From Rhodeus uyekii (taxonomy: Eukaryota; Chordata; Actinopteri; Cypriniformes; Acheilognathidae): a stretch of DNA of 64,000 nucleotides. The position numbers and the translations under genes are program-made. Below are positions 19,860-31,300 of this stretch, in pieces (position 1 is the stretch's first letter; each line of letters opens with the position of its first letter). Location of the stretch: the NCBI GenBank assembly GCA_037043235.1, contig JAWRVZ010000075.1, forward strand, positions 493,501 to 557,500. Reading direction: 5' to 3'. A model generated the notes under the pieces. It was not told where the DNA came from, searched no databases, and saw nothing but the letters and a program-made list of their open reading frames with translations.

Positions 19860-22060
19860 TTGTAATGCTTTGAAACGAGTCTCTAATGTTCATCACCATT
19901 TTATCATAAATACAGAAAATAAAATGTTGTGGAATATTATTACCATTTAAAATAACTGTTTGTTTTCCGTGTGATTATATAGTAAAGTGTAATTTATTTC
20001 TGTGATTAAAGCTGAATTTATTAGATGATAAATACAGTAAAACAGTGTAATATTATATCAGTGTAAAACAGCTGTTTTCTATGTGAATATATAGTAAAGT
20101 GTCATTTATTCCTGTGATTAAAGCTGAATTTATTAGATGATAAATACAGTAAAACAGTGTAATGTTATATCAGTGTAAAACAGCTGTTTTCTATGTGAAT
20201 ATATAGTAAAGTGTCATTTATTCCTGTGATTAAAGCTGAATTTATTAGATGATAAATACAGTAAAACAGTGTAATATTATATCAGTGTAAAACAGCTGTT
20301 TTCTATGTGAATATATAGTAAAGTGTCATTTATTCCTGTGATTAAAGCTGAATTTATTAGATGATAAATACAGTAAAACAGTGTAATGTTATATCAGTGT
20401 AAAACAGCTGTTTTCTATGTGAATATATAGTAAAGTGTCATTTATTCCTGTGATTAAAGCTGAATTTATTAGATGATAAATACAGTAAAACAGTGTAATG
20501 TTATATCAGTGTAAAACAGCTGTTTTCTATGTGAATATATAGTAAAGTGTCATTTATTCCTGTGATTAAAGCTGAATTTATTAGATGATAAATACAGTAA
20601 AACAGTGTAATATTATATCAGTGTAAAACAGCTGTTTTCTATGTGAATATATAGTAAAGTGTCATTTATTCCTGTGATTAAAGCTGAATTTATTAGATGA
20701 TAAATACAGTAAAACAGTGTAATGTTATATCAGTGTAAAACAGCTGTTTTCTATGTGAATATATAGTAAAGTGTCATTTATTCCTGTGATTAAAGCTGAA
20801 TTTATTAGATGATAAATACAGTAAAACAGTGTAATGTTATATCAGTGTAAAACAGCTGTTTTCTATGTGAATATATAGTAAAGTGTCATTTATTCCTGTG
20901 ATTAAAGCTGAATTTATTAGATGATAAATACAGTAAAACAGTGTAATATTATATCAGTGTAAAACAGCTGTTTTCTATGTGAATATATAGTAAAGTGTCA
21001 TTTATTCCTGTGATTAAAGCTGAATTTATTAGATGATAAATACAGTAAAACAGTGTAATATTATATCAGTGTAAAACAGCTGTTTTCTATGTGAATATAT
21101 AGTAAAGTGTCATTTATTCCTGTGATTAAAGCTGAATTTATTAGATGATAAATACAGTAAAACAGTGTAATATTATATCAGTGTAAAACAGCTGTTTCTA
21201 TGTGAATATATAGTAAAGTGTCATTTATTCCTGTGATTAAAGCTGAATTTATTAGATGATAAATACAGTAAAAGTGTAATATTATATCAGTGTAAAACAG
21301 CTGTTTTCTATGTGAATATATAGTAAAGTGTCATTTATTCCTGTGATTAAAGCTGAATTTATTAGATGATAAATACAGTAAAACAGTGTAATATTATATC
21401 AGTGTAAAACAGCTGTTTTCTATGTGAATATATAGTAAAGTGTCATTTATTCCTGTGATTAAAGCTGAATTTATTAGATGATAAATACAGTAAAACAGTG
21501 TAATGTTATATCAGTGTAAAACAGCTGTTTTCTATGTGAATATATAGTAAAGTGTCATTTATTCCTGTGATTAAAGCTGAATTTATTAGATGATAAATAC
21601 AGTAAAACAGTGTAATGTTATATCAGTGTAAAACAGCTGTTTTCTATGTGAATATATAGTAAAGTGTCATTTATTCCTGTGATTAAAGCTGAATTTATTA
21701 GATGATAAATACAGTAAAACAGTGTAATATTATATCAGTGTAAAACAGCTGTTTTCTATGTGAATATATAGTAAAGTGTCATTTATTCCTGTGATTAAAG
21801 CTGAGTTTTCAGCATCATTATGCCAGTCTACAGTGTCACATGATCCTGATTCTAATATTATGGTTTGCTGCTCAAGAAACATTTCTGATTATAATCAATG
21901 TTGAAAACATTTACGCTGCTTCATGTTATTGTGGAAACTGTGATATATATATTTTTCAGGATTCATTAATGAATAGAAAGTTCAAAAGAACATAATTTAT
22001 TTGAAATATAAATCTTTTATGACATTATAAAAGTCTTTACTGTAACTTTTGATCAGTTTA
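19860..22060 (+). mobile_element. Non-autonomous DNA element with expanded interior
   Basis: Left part (19,915-19,978) has TGGAATATTATTACC and TTTAAAATAACTG. Right part (21,806-22,060) has TTTTCAGCATCATTATGCCA, then AGTGTCACATGATCC, TTTGCTGCTCAAGAAACA and GAATAGAAAGTTCAAAAGAA. These phrases, in this order, belong to one very common cyprinid repeat as I remember it. The middle, normally a single ~115-bp segment, is here a 16-copy array. Outer boundaries are approximate. Confidence 0.65.
19978..21806 (+). repeat. 112-bp tandem array, about 16 copies
   Basis: Exact spacing of GTCATTTATTCCTGTG at 20,101, 20,213 and 20,325 gives a 112-bp unit. Each unit reads through AAAGCTGAATTTATTAGATG, AAATACAGTAAAACAGTGTA and ACAGCTGTTTTCTATGTG. 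Most copies are identical except for one A/G site (GTAATATTAT or GTAATGTTAT) and two small deletions near 21,196 and 21,270. The first copy (19,978) is diverged, as expected at an array edge. The unit recurs at 39.3-39.7 kb. Confidence 0.97.
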
Positions 22061-22439
22061 TTTTGTATTTTATTTGCACGTCACTTATATCAGTGAGGGT
22101 CAGACTGTCATACAGTTCAGTTTAAGCCATGTACAATGTTGCCAACCGTCGAGTAGGTGTTTAATACATTTGCCAAGGCCAGTTTTTACTCGCGTTTTCC
22201 TCTTGGCAAGTGTTCATTTTGAACCTTGCTTTAAATGCATTGAAAAGAACAGCAGAGTATTAAATGAAGGTTTTGCTGTCAGTGTTGCATTGTTCAGGCA
22301 GAGCTGCATTACTGTGCCACAAAACAAAAAGTTAGATTATGTATAAACTAATAAGGTTTGATTTATTTAAGTGAATTTTGCCTGAAATTCTTGTTGAACC
22401 CAATAAAAAATGCTCTTGACTGAATAACTTTAGTAGCTT
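22061..22439. other. Non-coding sequence, nothing recognised
   Basis: A 90-codon open frame (22,074-22,346) has no recognisable domain and AT-rich composition; treated as chance. Confidence 0.45.
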
Positions 22440-22760
22440 TAACAAGAATACATTTCTTTCTTAATGCGCTGGCGAGGAGATGAACATGGCAGACCGTGTT
22501 CAGCTCACGAGGGGCGGGGCTATGCTAATAAGGCGGAGTCTGTCGGCAGTCGTGGGCGGGGCCTAAACACATGTGACATCACAAAAGCTTGAATCTGCAA
22601 ATGGCTTTTTCTGAGACAGTGTTTATGAGTTGTGGAGATTAAAAAAGAGGAGTGAGTGGATTTTTAGCATTATAGGATGGTTGTATCCACACACTGACAA
22701 CACTTTTATGTTCAAACACCATGTAAAAGTGAATTTTGCATAATTGGTCCCCTCTAAGGT
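22440..22760 (+). mobile_element. Non-autonomous DNA element, 3' half
   Basis: Contains GGCGGGGCCTAAACAC, TTATAGGATGGTTGTATCCA and ends CATGTAAAAGTGAATTTTGC then TGGTCCCCTCTAA. The same 3' block ends the element at 35.8-36.3 kb. Confidence 0.6.
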
Positions 22761-23742
22761 GGATGTGTAACCCGAATATTCAGGTACATCTTGAGTTTAA
22801 ATGACTAAGTTGGTCATTAATATTTTCTTTAAGTTGTTTTGCTGCTATGATTGTATCGTTGACATGAGAGATGGTAGAAGAAGACAGTTTACACTAATGT
22901 CTGTTATAGCACCCCTTATAAACACCAACATTGCATCTTTTACTTGCATTGCTTTATGAATTGCTTGATGACATTTCAGATCATGATGTGTGAAACTGAT
23001 CTTGCGTAGCTGGAAGTGTCAACGTTCACATGTACGGCATGTCATTCATATTCTGATTGTATTAAGAAAACTACCTTTGTATTTGATGCAACAGGAGAAA
23101 AAATCAATGCAAGCATATAAAGCATTGTGGAGTGTGTATGTATGTGCACTGAATGCATAACACCACCCGTCTCTCTGGAGGTGGAGTCGTTCTGACACAT
23201 GCAAGACAACAGAGTTTGTTGTCTTGCGCAAATCATGCAGCAGTGCTGAAGCAATAAAGCTTGACTTATTCGCTTTTCTTTTTCAGTGTCTTTTATGCCT
23301 AATAAACCGTCTACATAAGTTGATGTCTTTTAAATGAAGTTTTACTGTTGTTGTTTAGCATGCAAATACTGTATAACACAGTTCTGATGCTCTGGCTTTG
23401 GGGAAGCATCAATGCGCTGTCCAATCATAAAGACCCACTACTATGACATCATAACCAACCCAATAGTATTGAATCGTTTTTGATGTATCTTGACAGTGCT
23501 TCTTTGTTTACGGCTCTCAGAGGACCACGAGGAAAGTGGGCTTCATTGATGTTTTAGACCCTATACCTGCTGTGATCATCAGGTGTAATAAAGGACCTCT
23601 TACGCAAGTGTCAGGAGTGATTGATTATTTACATCAGAGAAATGGGCCGTGAAATGATGGAGTAACAGAGGGGCTTTTGTGCTGGCCGGTGCTCTAGTGG
23701 AGGTCTTCTGTGTGTTTGGATGTGTGTCTAACTTATCATATA
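22761..23742. other. Unique non-coding sequence
   Basis: No element boundaries or splice pairs supported. Short open frames on the minus strand are chance. Confidence 0.45.
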
Positions 23743-24395
23743 TACAGTGGAGTTCGGTTATGTCGATAACCGTTGATCGAGATAACCAACAGCCAATAAG
23801 GCGATTTGTTTGATGAAGCGATCGACATCTATAAAAATGTAAATACACTGTATATGTTTGCTAACAACAAATGGCATATGTGCACCAACTAAAAGCATAG
23901 ATTTACCAGTATACAATAAAAACACCTTCCATTCTCCATACAAACCTTTAATTATATTCTCCAACATTGCAAACACAATTTCGCTCACAGCCTAAACAGT
24001 CAAAACATATTCGTGAGGTCATCACGCTGTACTAGATTGCACACTTTCATGTGTTCTGCCTGTCTAATGTGCTTTCTCAACAAATTCAGCTTCATCCCGT
24101 CTTTTAATAACCTCGGCTCTTCAATCCGCAGCGGCGCTGAGCAGAGCGCGTCAGAACAAAGTATGAGGTATGCTCTGTATGCTCTGCTCAGGTACCATCA
24201 TTAGTCATGAGATAACCATGTGAAGTGGCGACTTTGTCCCTCTTTTGTGCTCGAGATACTAGTGTTCGGCGACATTAAGGAATCGACATTACCGAAAAGA
24301 AAATGCTAAGACAAATAGGGAGTTTGGCGGTTCCACTTCAAAAACGATGACATAAGCTAGTTAACCGTGAGTCGGGATAAGTGAACTCCACTATA
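23743..24395. mobile_element. Pogo/Tigger-like MITE, ~650 bp
   Basis: Left terminus TACAGTGGAGTTCGGTTATG and right terminus AGTGAACTCCACTATA form inverted repeats bordered by TA, the target of Tc1/mariner/pogo elements. Sub-terminal inverse phrases (TCGATAACCG on the left, ACTCACGGTTA-like on the right) extend the pairing. The interior includes a CpG-rich patch (AGCGGCGCTGAGCAGAGCGC) but no transposase frame. Confidence 0.65.
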
Positions 24396-24589
24396 CGTTT
24401 AATGCAAATATGTATGCATGTGTGTGTGTGTTTGTGTGCATGTGCACTTGTTTATTGTCTGAAACGGCAAGTTTTAATCTGATTGTTACATATAAAAACA
24501 AAGGATGTCTGATAGTTTTTTCATGTGATTTTGTGGACAGTTTTATGTACTCTGGTGTTAGTTCACAGTCAGGCTACACAAGACTAGAT
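24396..24589. other. Non-coding sequence with short TG run
   Basis: Nothing beyond a short TGTGTGTG stretch. Confidence 0.5.
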
Positions 24590-25310
24590 GCGGTTTGATA
24601 AACACGCTCCTTTTATTCATCTACAGTCTATTTGGAGAGTCATCTCAATACTCAAAGTGACATCGTGCCAAGACCAGGAACTGATGCGGCTAATTGGAAG
24701 ATTTACCAAAGGTGGCAAGAAGACTCGGGCAAAATGTCTGTTTGTAACCTTTCAAGAAACAAAAACATAAACGATTGGAAGTGAAAATGCTAAAATAACC
24801 ATTGGCGAAGTCGCACATTAATAGCCGAGGAGCCTTCGAGCAGTTATTTTCACATTCATTGTTGTTTTAAGACATTATCTCCACAGGCTATTCACTCTTA
24901 ACTCAATATATGCAAAGTTATGATAATAATAACATAAACCCTTGGGTGTTAAGTGTGTTACTTTATTAAAGACTTAATCTACAGTAGCTAATTATATTTA
25001 ACTGAATCTATCCACATTCGTCTTTAGAAATAAACTTTATTTAGTGTAAAAAGTGTGCAAAAGACGTGATGCTAAAAATACGCCAATTCCTGTTTGTTTT
25101 TAAATACTTCTACGGCCGACACATGGCTATTTCTGAATTTTGAGCCCATAAAAAGCTCATAAAGGTGACTGATAGCGGCTCTTTTCTTCTGTAATGTGTA
25201 TTTTCTGTCCTTGAGTGTGGGTTTATTTTTAGAGAGGCTACTTTTACACTTGGGGGCTTTTGTTTGTAGAGAAAATGACAGTTATATTTCCCATCTAACA
25301 ATCACTTTCA
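24590..25310. promoter_or_regulatory. Candidate conserved non-coding block
   Basis: Unique, repeat-free sequence with phrases such as GATGCGGCTAATTGGAAGAT and CATTAATAGCCGAGGAGCC, then a second patch at 25,085-25,300 (ACGGCCGACACATGGC, GCCCATAAAAAGCTCATAAA). No open frame. Function is a guess from uniqueness and motif content. Confidence 0.25.
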
Positions 25311-25479
25311 CTGTAAAGATGTCCAAGATGAAGAGAAACGAGATCTGACTGAGGAACCGGGTCTTTGTAGAGCCTTTGTAGTGCACAAGTGTTTATTTAC
25401 AGATTGGATCAGTTGGATCTTCTGTCACGTTCACTAGATACACTCAATCCTTCTTGAGGACTTGATTCTTTATTTCCTA

Positions 25480-25586
25480 TTTATGCATTTGCCAGACACT
25501 TTTATTCAGAGCGACTTACACTGCAGTCGAACCCATCACCTTGGTGTTGCAAGTGCCACACTCTACTATTTGAGCTACAGGAAAGC
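25480..25586 (-). mobile_element. SINE copy with internal deletion
   Basis: Tail (CAGACACTTTTATTCAGAGC) and head (TTTGAGCTACAGGAAAGC) of the family are present, but the ~45 bp between the tail and B box that other copies carry (AAGAAACACATTGACATTCT) is missing. Confidence 0.7.
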
Positions 25587-25719
25587 TTATATACTTATAC
25601 TATACACCAACACTTGATTCTGTATTTTCCAGAATATATAAGTCTGTTTTCAGATTCAAACAGGTTTGTTTAGGTTTGGCGCTTATAAAAGTTGTTTATA
25701 ATGAGTGGCATAATTTATA

Positions 25720-26760
25720 CCAGTTTTATACAAAACATTCTCTCAAAGTATGAGCAAATATTTTGTCAGTAACGTTAATTGAATGTTCATTCAACGTTAG
25801 CAGGGGTTTGATAAAGTTCTCAAAACTTTAGAACAAAACATTGCTTATACATTGTTCATGGAACTGTTTTTTTTTTCATTTTACATTTTAGTTGGATGTT
25901 TGTCGAACATTTTTTAAATGTTTCAACTTGTTTGTTAATGTTCAGAGAACCCTCAAAAGTAGCATTCCTATAATATTTGCTCAATCATAAAATGGATTGT
26001 TCCTTTAAAGGGATAGTCTACCCCAACATTTTAATTACTCACCCTGGTGTCGTTCCAAACCCATAAGACTTTTATTTATCTTCAGACCACAAATGAAAAT
26101 CTTTTTCATGAAATCTGAGAGATTTCTCTCCTCCATTGACAGCTACGAAACTACTACTTTCAAGCAATGCAAGTGCTTTGTTTGCACAAAAAACATAGTT
26201 TAACGCTTTATTTACACAATATTAATTCACCAAATGTCTGCTGTCACATCAACACAACCCTCATGTGTTGTGATGAATTCGTGAGCTCTCATTAGAGATT
26301 AATATTTTGTAAATAAAGTGGTAAATGTTTTTGTTTTTTCATAAACAAATCTTCATAAAATTGAGGTTAAACCACTGGAATTACTTTAATGATGTCTTTA
26401 GATAGACTGTCAGTGGAGGGATAAAAATCTCATTTAAAATCTCATGGTGTTCAGAAGTTGAAGGAAAGTCTTACGGGTCTGGAACGTCATGAGGGTGAGG
26501 AAAGGATGACAGTTTTCATTTTTGGTCGAATTAAGCCTTTTATAGAACATTGATTCACAGCTATTCAGAACGTTTTTTTTAAAAACATTTTAGACATTTG
26601 GAATGTTTTTCAAACGTTTTTCAAATGTTACAATGTGTTTCAGAATGTTCAGGGAACATTCAAAAGTAACGTTCCTGTGATGTTTGCATGATAAAATGGA
26701 ATGTTCATTTAACGTTCATATAACCGACAATGATCTCAACACAGAAAAACAACACAGTTG
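25720..26760 (+). repeat. Degenerate repeat of AATGTTC/GAACATT units, split by a MITE
   Basis: The left part includes GTTAATGTTCAGAGAACC and CATAAAATGGATTGTTCC. The right part has the matching CAGAATGTTCAGGGAACATT and GATAAAATGGAATGTTC. They are tandem copies about 170 bp apart once the inserted MITE (26,004-26,541) is removed. Confidence 0.55.
26004..26541. mobile_element. MITE with AAAGGGATAGT ends
   Basis: Left terminus TTTAAAGGGATAGTCTACCC followed by ACTCACCCTGGTGTCGTTCC. The right end carries the inverse (GAACGTCATGAGGGTGAGGA, GATGACAGTTTTCATTTTTG and AATTAAGCCTTT). These are long imperfect inverted repeats around about 400 bp with no coding capacity. It is a widespread cyprinid family. 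Confidence 0.75.
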
Positions 26761-26859
26761 TTTGAAAACGTTTCCTTACGTTTACGCTATTTTACATTAA
26801 TGTCTGAATGTAATAATATTTTTCTCCCTCTCAAGAATGCCATTTTAGTCAGGTGCGAC

Positions 26860-27990
26860 TTCGCCTATAATCTGGAAAGTACAGTAATGAGGTGGCCGAT
26901 CGCAAACTGTGTGCTTCAAGAGTGTCCCAATCATTGATAGGCTTAACTTTGCTGCTTCTCCGGGTGATGTAGAGCTCCTTGGCGTTGATCTCAGGTCAAT
27001 TTGCTGTAGCTCTCTGTCATATTCTTGAACTAGGCCTATTTATCTCCATGATAACCGCCCTTTGTAAAGCTCTCGTGCTTTAGGACATGTTCTGTCAGCT
27101 CTGATCTCTCACATTTGTTCTCTTGAGCACGGACTGTCCTCTTAGCTCGTTGGTCCAGAAGAACTTTACATGCGGCTCGAGTGCTTTAAACCATCTGACA
27201 GAGACACGGCACTCAATTTACTACCATTTCCGTGAGACAATCCACCTGACGTTCCTCACGGAGCAGCTTGTGTTAAAGCTGCCGGAGATTAGCTGCCGTT
27301 TCCATTCACAGAGCCGCGGTCCCACGTCACCGTTTTCGCTCTAATTCAACTTCCTCATTATTTCAGTGTCTCGCAGAATGAAAAAGAGCGACAGAGAGGG
27401 AGATAAGGAGAGAGCACGAGGAGAGACAAATGGAGAGCAGATTGTTGAAGTTTAATTGAATCCATCAGAGAAATGAAGTGAGCCGGTGGCGCAATTACTA
27501 TATAAGATTTGCATTTCTCCCATATTTGTCATGTTTGACAGCGTTCGCTCCCCTGCGCTCGTGTCCAGACAGAAGGATCTGCTCCAGAACTTCCTGTTAG
27601 TGACCCACGCGTGTGAACTTGTCCAATCGTACGTCGGCAAAGCACATTCACCCGTGCATTTGCATGTAAAAAGACGCAAGCACCTCAGGGGACGTTTTGT
27701 TCCCCCGCAGCTACTAATGACGCCGTTTCCCCGGGTAATTAATTAGTTTCCGAGCAGAAGCGATGCGGCGTGTGGTAATACCAGATGTTTGTTCTATTTA
27801 CAACTGCACAGTTGAAAACGGCTGCAGTCTGTCGGGGTATTCCTAATTGTGTAATTGCGCCTTCAGCGATAAAGATGACGAATGCCTCTTTGAACGCCGG
27901 CCCCCCGGAAGGGCCCTTATCGCGTTATGAAGACGTGCTAATGTTAAAGCTCGTTTGTTTGGTCCTGCTGCATTAGCTGCACTAAAGCGT
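26860..27990. promoter_or_regulatory. Cluster of candidate conserved non-coding sequence
   Basis: Over 1.1 kb without a recognised repeat, with raised CpG content and many developmental-type motif cores: GGGTAATTAATTAGTTTCC near 27,734, TTTGCATGTAAAAAGACG near 27,660 and GATTTGCATTTCTCCC near 27,508 (octamer-like ATTTGCAT). Open frames on both strands are short and look accidental. This is the longest repeat-free block in the inferred intron, and intronic enhancer clusters in vertebrates often look like this. Confidence 0.35.
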
Positions 27991-28063
27991 GCAAACTTTC
28001 AGAGTTCAATCGGGAGACGAGAACCTTAATGTTCCCGATGCAATACTAACTTAATGCTAATTG

Positions 28064-28208
28064 CGTTTTCCTGTGGCTCAATCCGTAGAGCAACGCCAAG
28101 GTCATGGGTTCGATCCCAGGGAAAGCAAAAGCTGATTCAATGTGTTTCTTGAATGCAATGCAAGTCGTTTTGGATAAAATGTCTGCCAAATGCAGAAATA
28201 TAAATGTA
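28064..28208 (+). mobile_element. tRNA-derived SINE copy
   Basis: TTTTCCTGTGGCTCAATCCG supplies the A-box-like head, GGTCATGGGTTCGATCCCAG the B box, and GTCGTTTTGGATAAAATGTC the tail. A roughly 10-bp gap relative to other copies lies between the A and B boxes. Confidence 0.75.
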
Positions 28209-29404
28209 TTAAAACCTAAGTATGCACTGTATAGATCGCTGGAGGGATGACACATTTTTGTATGGAAAACTCCAGAAATGAACATTTTAGGACTTCTGGT
28301 TTTTGGTCAAATGCCTGAAATAAGGACTGTGGTGAACACTAGCTTAAGATATTTTTATGTTAAAATCTATAACACAAAAACAGTTGCTATCAAGTGTCTA
28401 AATGAACAGATAAACTTTCATGGCCTCTTTGACGCAAACTATTCAAACTCAAACTTCCAGGGAAAATCTTTTTGAATAAAGTGTTGTTGGTGACATTGAA
28501 GTCGTTCTTTTATAGCCTACGTTTAGAATTGGACTTGTGGTGATTGTATTTATGCTTCGAAATTCATAAAAGTTGCGTTCATTCATGACGATTGTCACGA
28601 TGCAAGAATCAGAAACTTTACTTGGTTCCAGAGCTTTTTTTTTGCAATAATCCAAAGCCTTTCTAATCCTTTTGGGTTTATGTCGAGGGAACCAGTGATG
28701 CAAACTACAAAAATACATCATCACCACCTCATATTTTTTTTAAACATTAGGTGAATCACTATGCATTATGCAGTCATGACCATTTCAAACTATTGTTTTG
28801 CATTTTAGATAAAACATTTAGCAGCAAATGATGGGAAGTTTGGGTCATTTTACTGACTTGTATCTTGTTTAATCTTTTGACAAATCATTACGTTCATTTC
28901 AGCAGAATGCAATTAAAATGTTACATGTTAATAGCCATATTCCCCAAAACATCAACTTACGTAAACATTGAGTGCATTTGGATCAAGAGAAAACTATAAC
29001 ACAGCCAAGGCCACATTATGAGAAACAGAAATGATTAATTCATTGCTTAGCTGGGTCTTCAGGCTACGCCGTCTGTTAGTTCACCTCACCTCACCTCCAG
29101 ATGCGAGTCGCTCGTTGGTTTGTCACGTCACATCCCTATAGGCTGACGCTATGGAGTCTGTCTTGGGGTCTGAGTCGCTTGTTCATCACAAGTTATGGAA
29201 AAGAACCATCATGACAGAAATTCACAAAAGAGATTTGAGACCAGAAATGCATCTCAATCTCAGTAAATACTCTCAATCTCATCATTTACGGGTAAAAAAA
29301 CAAACTATGCGCTTGTTTGTAAGGATGATTGGGAATTATTAACTCATTTCTTTCTAATTTCTATGCTTCTATGTATATCTGCTTTCTATGCTTTCTATGT
29401 ATAT
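28209..29404. other. Unique AT-rich non-coding sequence
   Basis: No repeat boundary or splice pair supported. Around 29,070-29,100 a short CACCTCACCTCACCTCC repeat occurs. Short frames are chance. Confidence 0.45.
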
Positions 29405-29540
29405 CAAACAGTAGAGAGTGGCGCTTGCAACATCAAGGTCATGGGTTTGATTCCCAGGGAAAGCAAGAACTGATTAGAATGTCAATGTGTTTCTTGAATG
29501 CAATGGATAAAAGCGTCTGATAAATGCATGAATGTAAGTG
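29405..29540 (+). mobile_element. SINE copy, 5' truncated
   Basis: Retains AACAGTAGAGAGTGGCGC, the B box (GGTCATGGGTTTGATTCCCA) and a tail shortened to GGATAAAAGCGTCTGATAAA. The A-box head is missing. Confidence 0.7.
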
Positions 29541-29597
29541 TTTCGAATACGGCTGTCATGTCATTTCTGTCGACTTCGACCTGAAGACTCAGGAGGT

Positions 29598-30190
29598 GAA
29601 CTACCATATTTTCCCGCATATAATTTTAGGTTTTTCTGTAATAAATTGTTGTCATAACCCGCACCCATTGATTGATGAACTTTTTTGTGTAAGTTCACAT
29701 TTTGAATGTTGCTCGCATGACGTGAATTATCATAACTCTTCAGCTCGGTACACAGTGCTTGTGCGCGAAATTCACACAATAAGAAAACAAACAAGTCAGA
29801 ATCAGAAGAAAAAGAGAGAGCAGTGTCTCTCGCTGTGCAGCAGCTCGTCCCTTAAGAAGCGATTCTACAGGTGTTGATCATCGGATGAGATGAGAAGAGC
29901 CCGCCCTCATGCAGTACAGCCAATCACGGCTTCTTGCATGATTGACAGGTCAGACAGCCTATCAGCGCCAGCTGTCAGAGTGATAGTACAAGCGGCAGAG
30001 ACAACAACCCTCGCAAGAAAGAAAAACAAAGAAAATACTGCAAAAAAACCCTGATGTCCTTAGGATCCAAAGAGTCAATGGCTGCGTTTGAAACCCTGCT
30101 GGAAGATATAGGAATTACACCATTATTGGTTAAAAAGCGTATTTCTCCAACCACTTGTGTAAAATTACTGGCAAGCAAAATATAAATAGC
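29598..30190. other. Possible unidentified element
   Basis: Begins CTACCATATTTTCCCGCATA, a phrase like the terminus of known fish DNA elements, and is more CpG-rich and GC-rich than its flanks (AATCACGGCTTCTTGCATGA). No inverse terminus or transposase was found, so the right boundary is arbitrary. Confidence 0.25.
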
Positions 30191-30360
30191 TAATGTTTCA
30201 TCGTATTATTAAAGTAGATGCTTAAAATATGAAATGCATGTTTATTTTTAACGTTTTCTCATTTAGACTGAAATGTATGCAGCTGCGTTTGAGACTTTTC
30301 AAGCATATTGACATGATTGGTTCATAAAATTTTTATACATTGAAATTAAATTAATACATC

Positions 30361-30512
30361 TATGCATTTATCAGACGCTTTTATCCTAAGAGTCTTGCAT
30401 TGCATTCAAGAAACACATTGATACTCTAATCAGTTCTTGCTTTCCCTGGGAATCGAACCCATGACCTTGATGTTGCAAGCACCACTCTCTACTGTTTAAG
30501 CGACAGGAAAGC
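30361..30512 (-). mobile_element. tRNA-derived SINE copy
   Basis: TATCAGACGCTTTTATCC tail, TGGGAATCGAACCCATGACC B box and GCGACAGGAAAGC head on the reverse strand. Near full length. Confidence 0.8.
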
Positions 30513-31300
30513 ACGAGTCAAAAATATATTTATACTGAAATGACTTCCATTTAGTCGCAATTGAAATTAAAGATTAAATTGAGACCGTTGCATTATGGGA
30601 TACAGCCAAATGTCATCCAGACATTCTGTTCATTCATGAAATTTGTATTTGCACACATTTTGCAGAAATGTTAAGGCTTCCTGTCCACCCGGCATTAAAT
30701 ATCGAGGTACTGCAGTGTGTTACGTTTCTGAAGTCATATTCTAATTGGAAAATTTCTGCTTCCTAGACAGACAAGCTCTGAAAAGCAGAGCGAGGAGCAG
30801 ACAGAACAGCAGCTGGGCCTTTGGTTTGCCTGAGCGACCTCGTTCCAGCACACGCAGAACCTCGCCAACACTGTTCGGATGAAATTCAAGCACTTAAATC
30901 CCTCTGTAAAGAGCTGCTTTCTCTAATATTTACATTTAAATGCATTCATTCATCAAATAGCGACTCGCTGTGGGGTTCTACAGTCAGAATGTGCAGTGGA
31001 TGCAGTTTAACACTGGGAAATTCATGCCTGGCAGCACTAAAGAGCTGAACGTTTGGGAGAATCCTACAGACTTTGCTATAAAAAGACAATCTGGGGTTTA
31101 ACAGCGTTCTTTGTGTTTCATTGTCCTGGATGGAACAGTGCATTGAGAATGAAGAATCCCTGCTAGGTTAGAAGAATAGCACAATGTAAAGGCTATGGTT
31201 AACGCTGGAGGAATTGTCATATGGTACTGTTTCAATTCATGTAGGATCAAATAGAGGAAATAATTAGTGGGTCTCATTATGAGGTTTATTTCCTATAGAT
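30513..31300. other. Unique non-coding sequence
   Basis: Repeat-free by eye; GC-richer between 30,760 and 30,870 (AGCAGAGCGAGGAGCAGACA). No exon supported. Confidence 0.4.

Noticed and set aside
19978..21806. CRISPR-like regular array
   Set aside because: There are no unique spacers; the whole 112-bp unit is repeated, and the host is a eukaryote.
28064..28140. tRNA gene, suggested by A- and B-box-like sequence
   Set aside because: The cloverleaf is incomplete and the same sequence with a common 3' tail recurs eight times, so it is a SINE.
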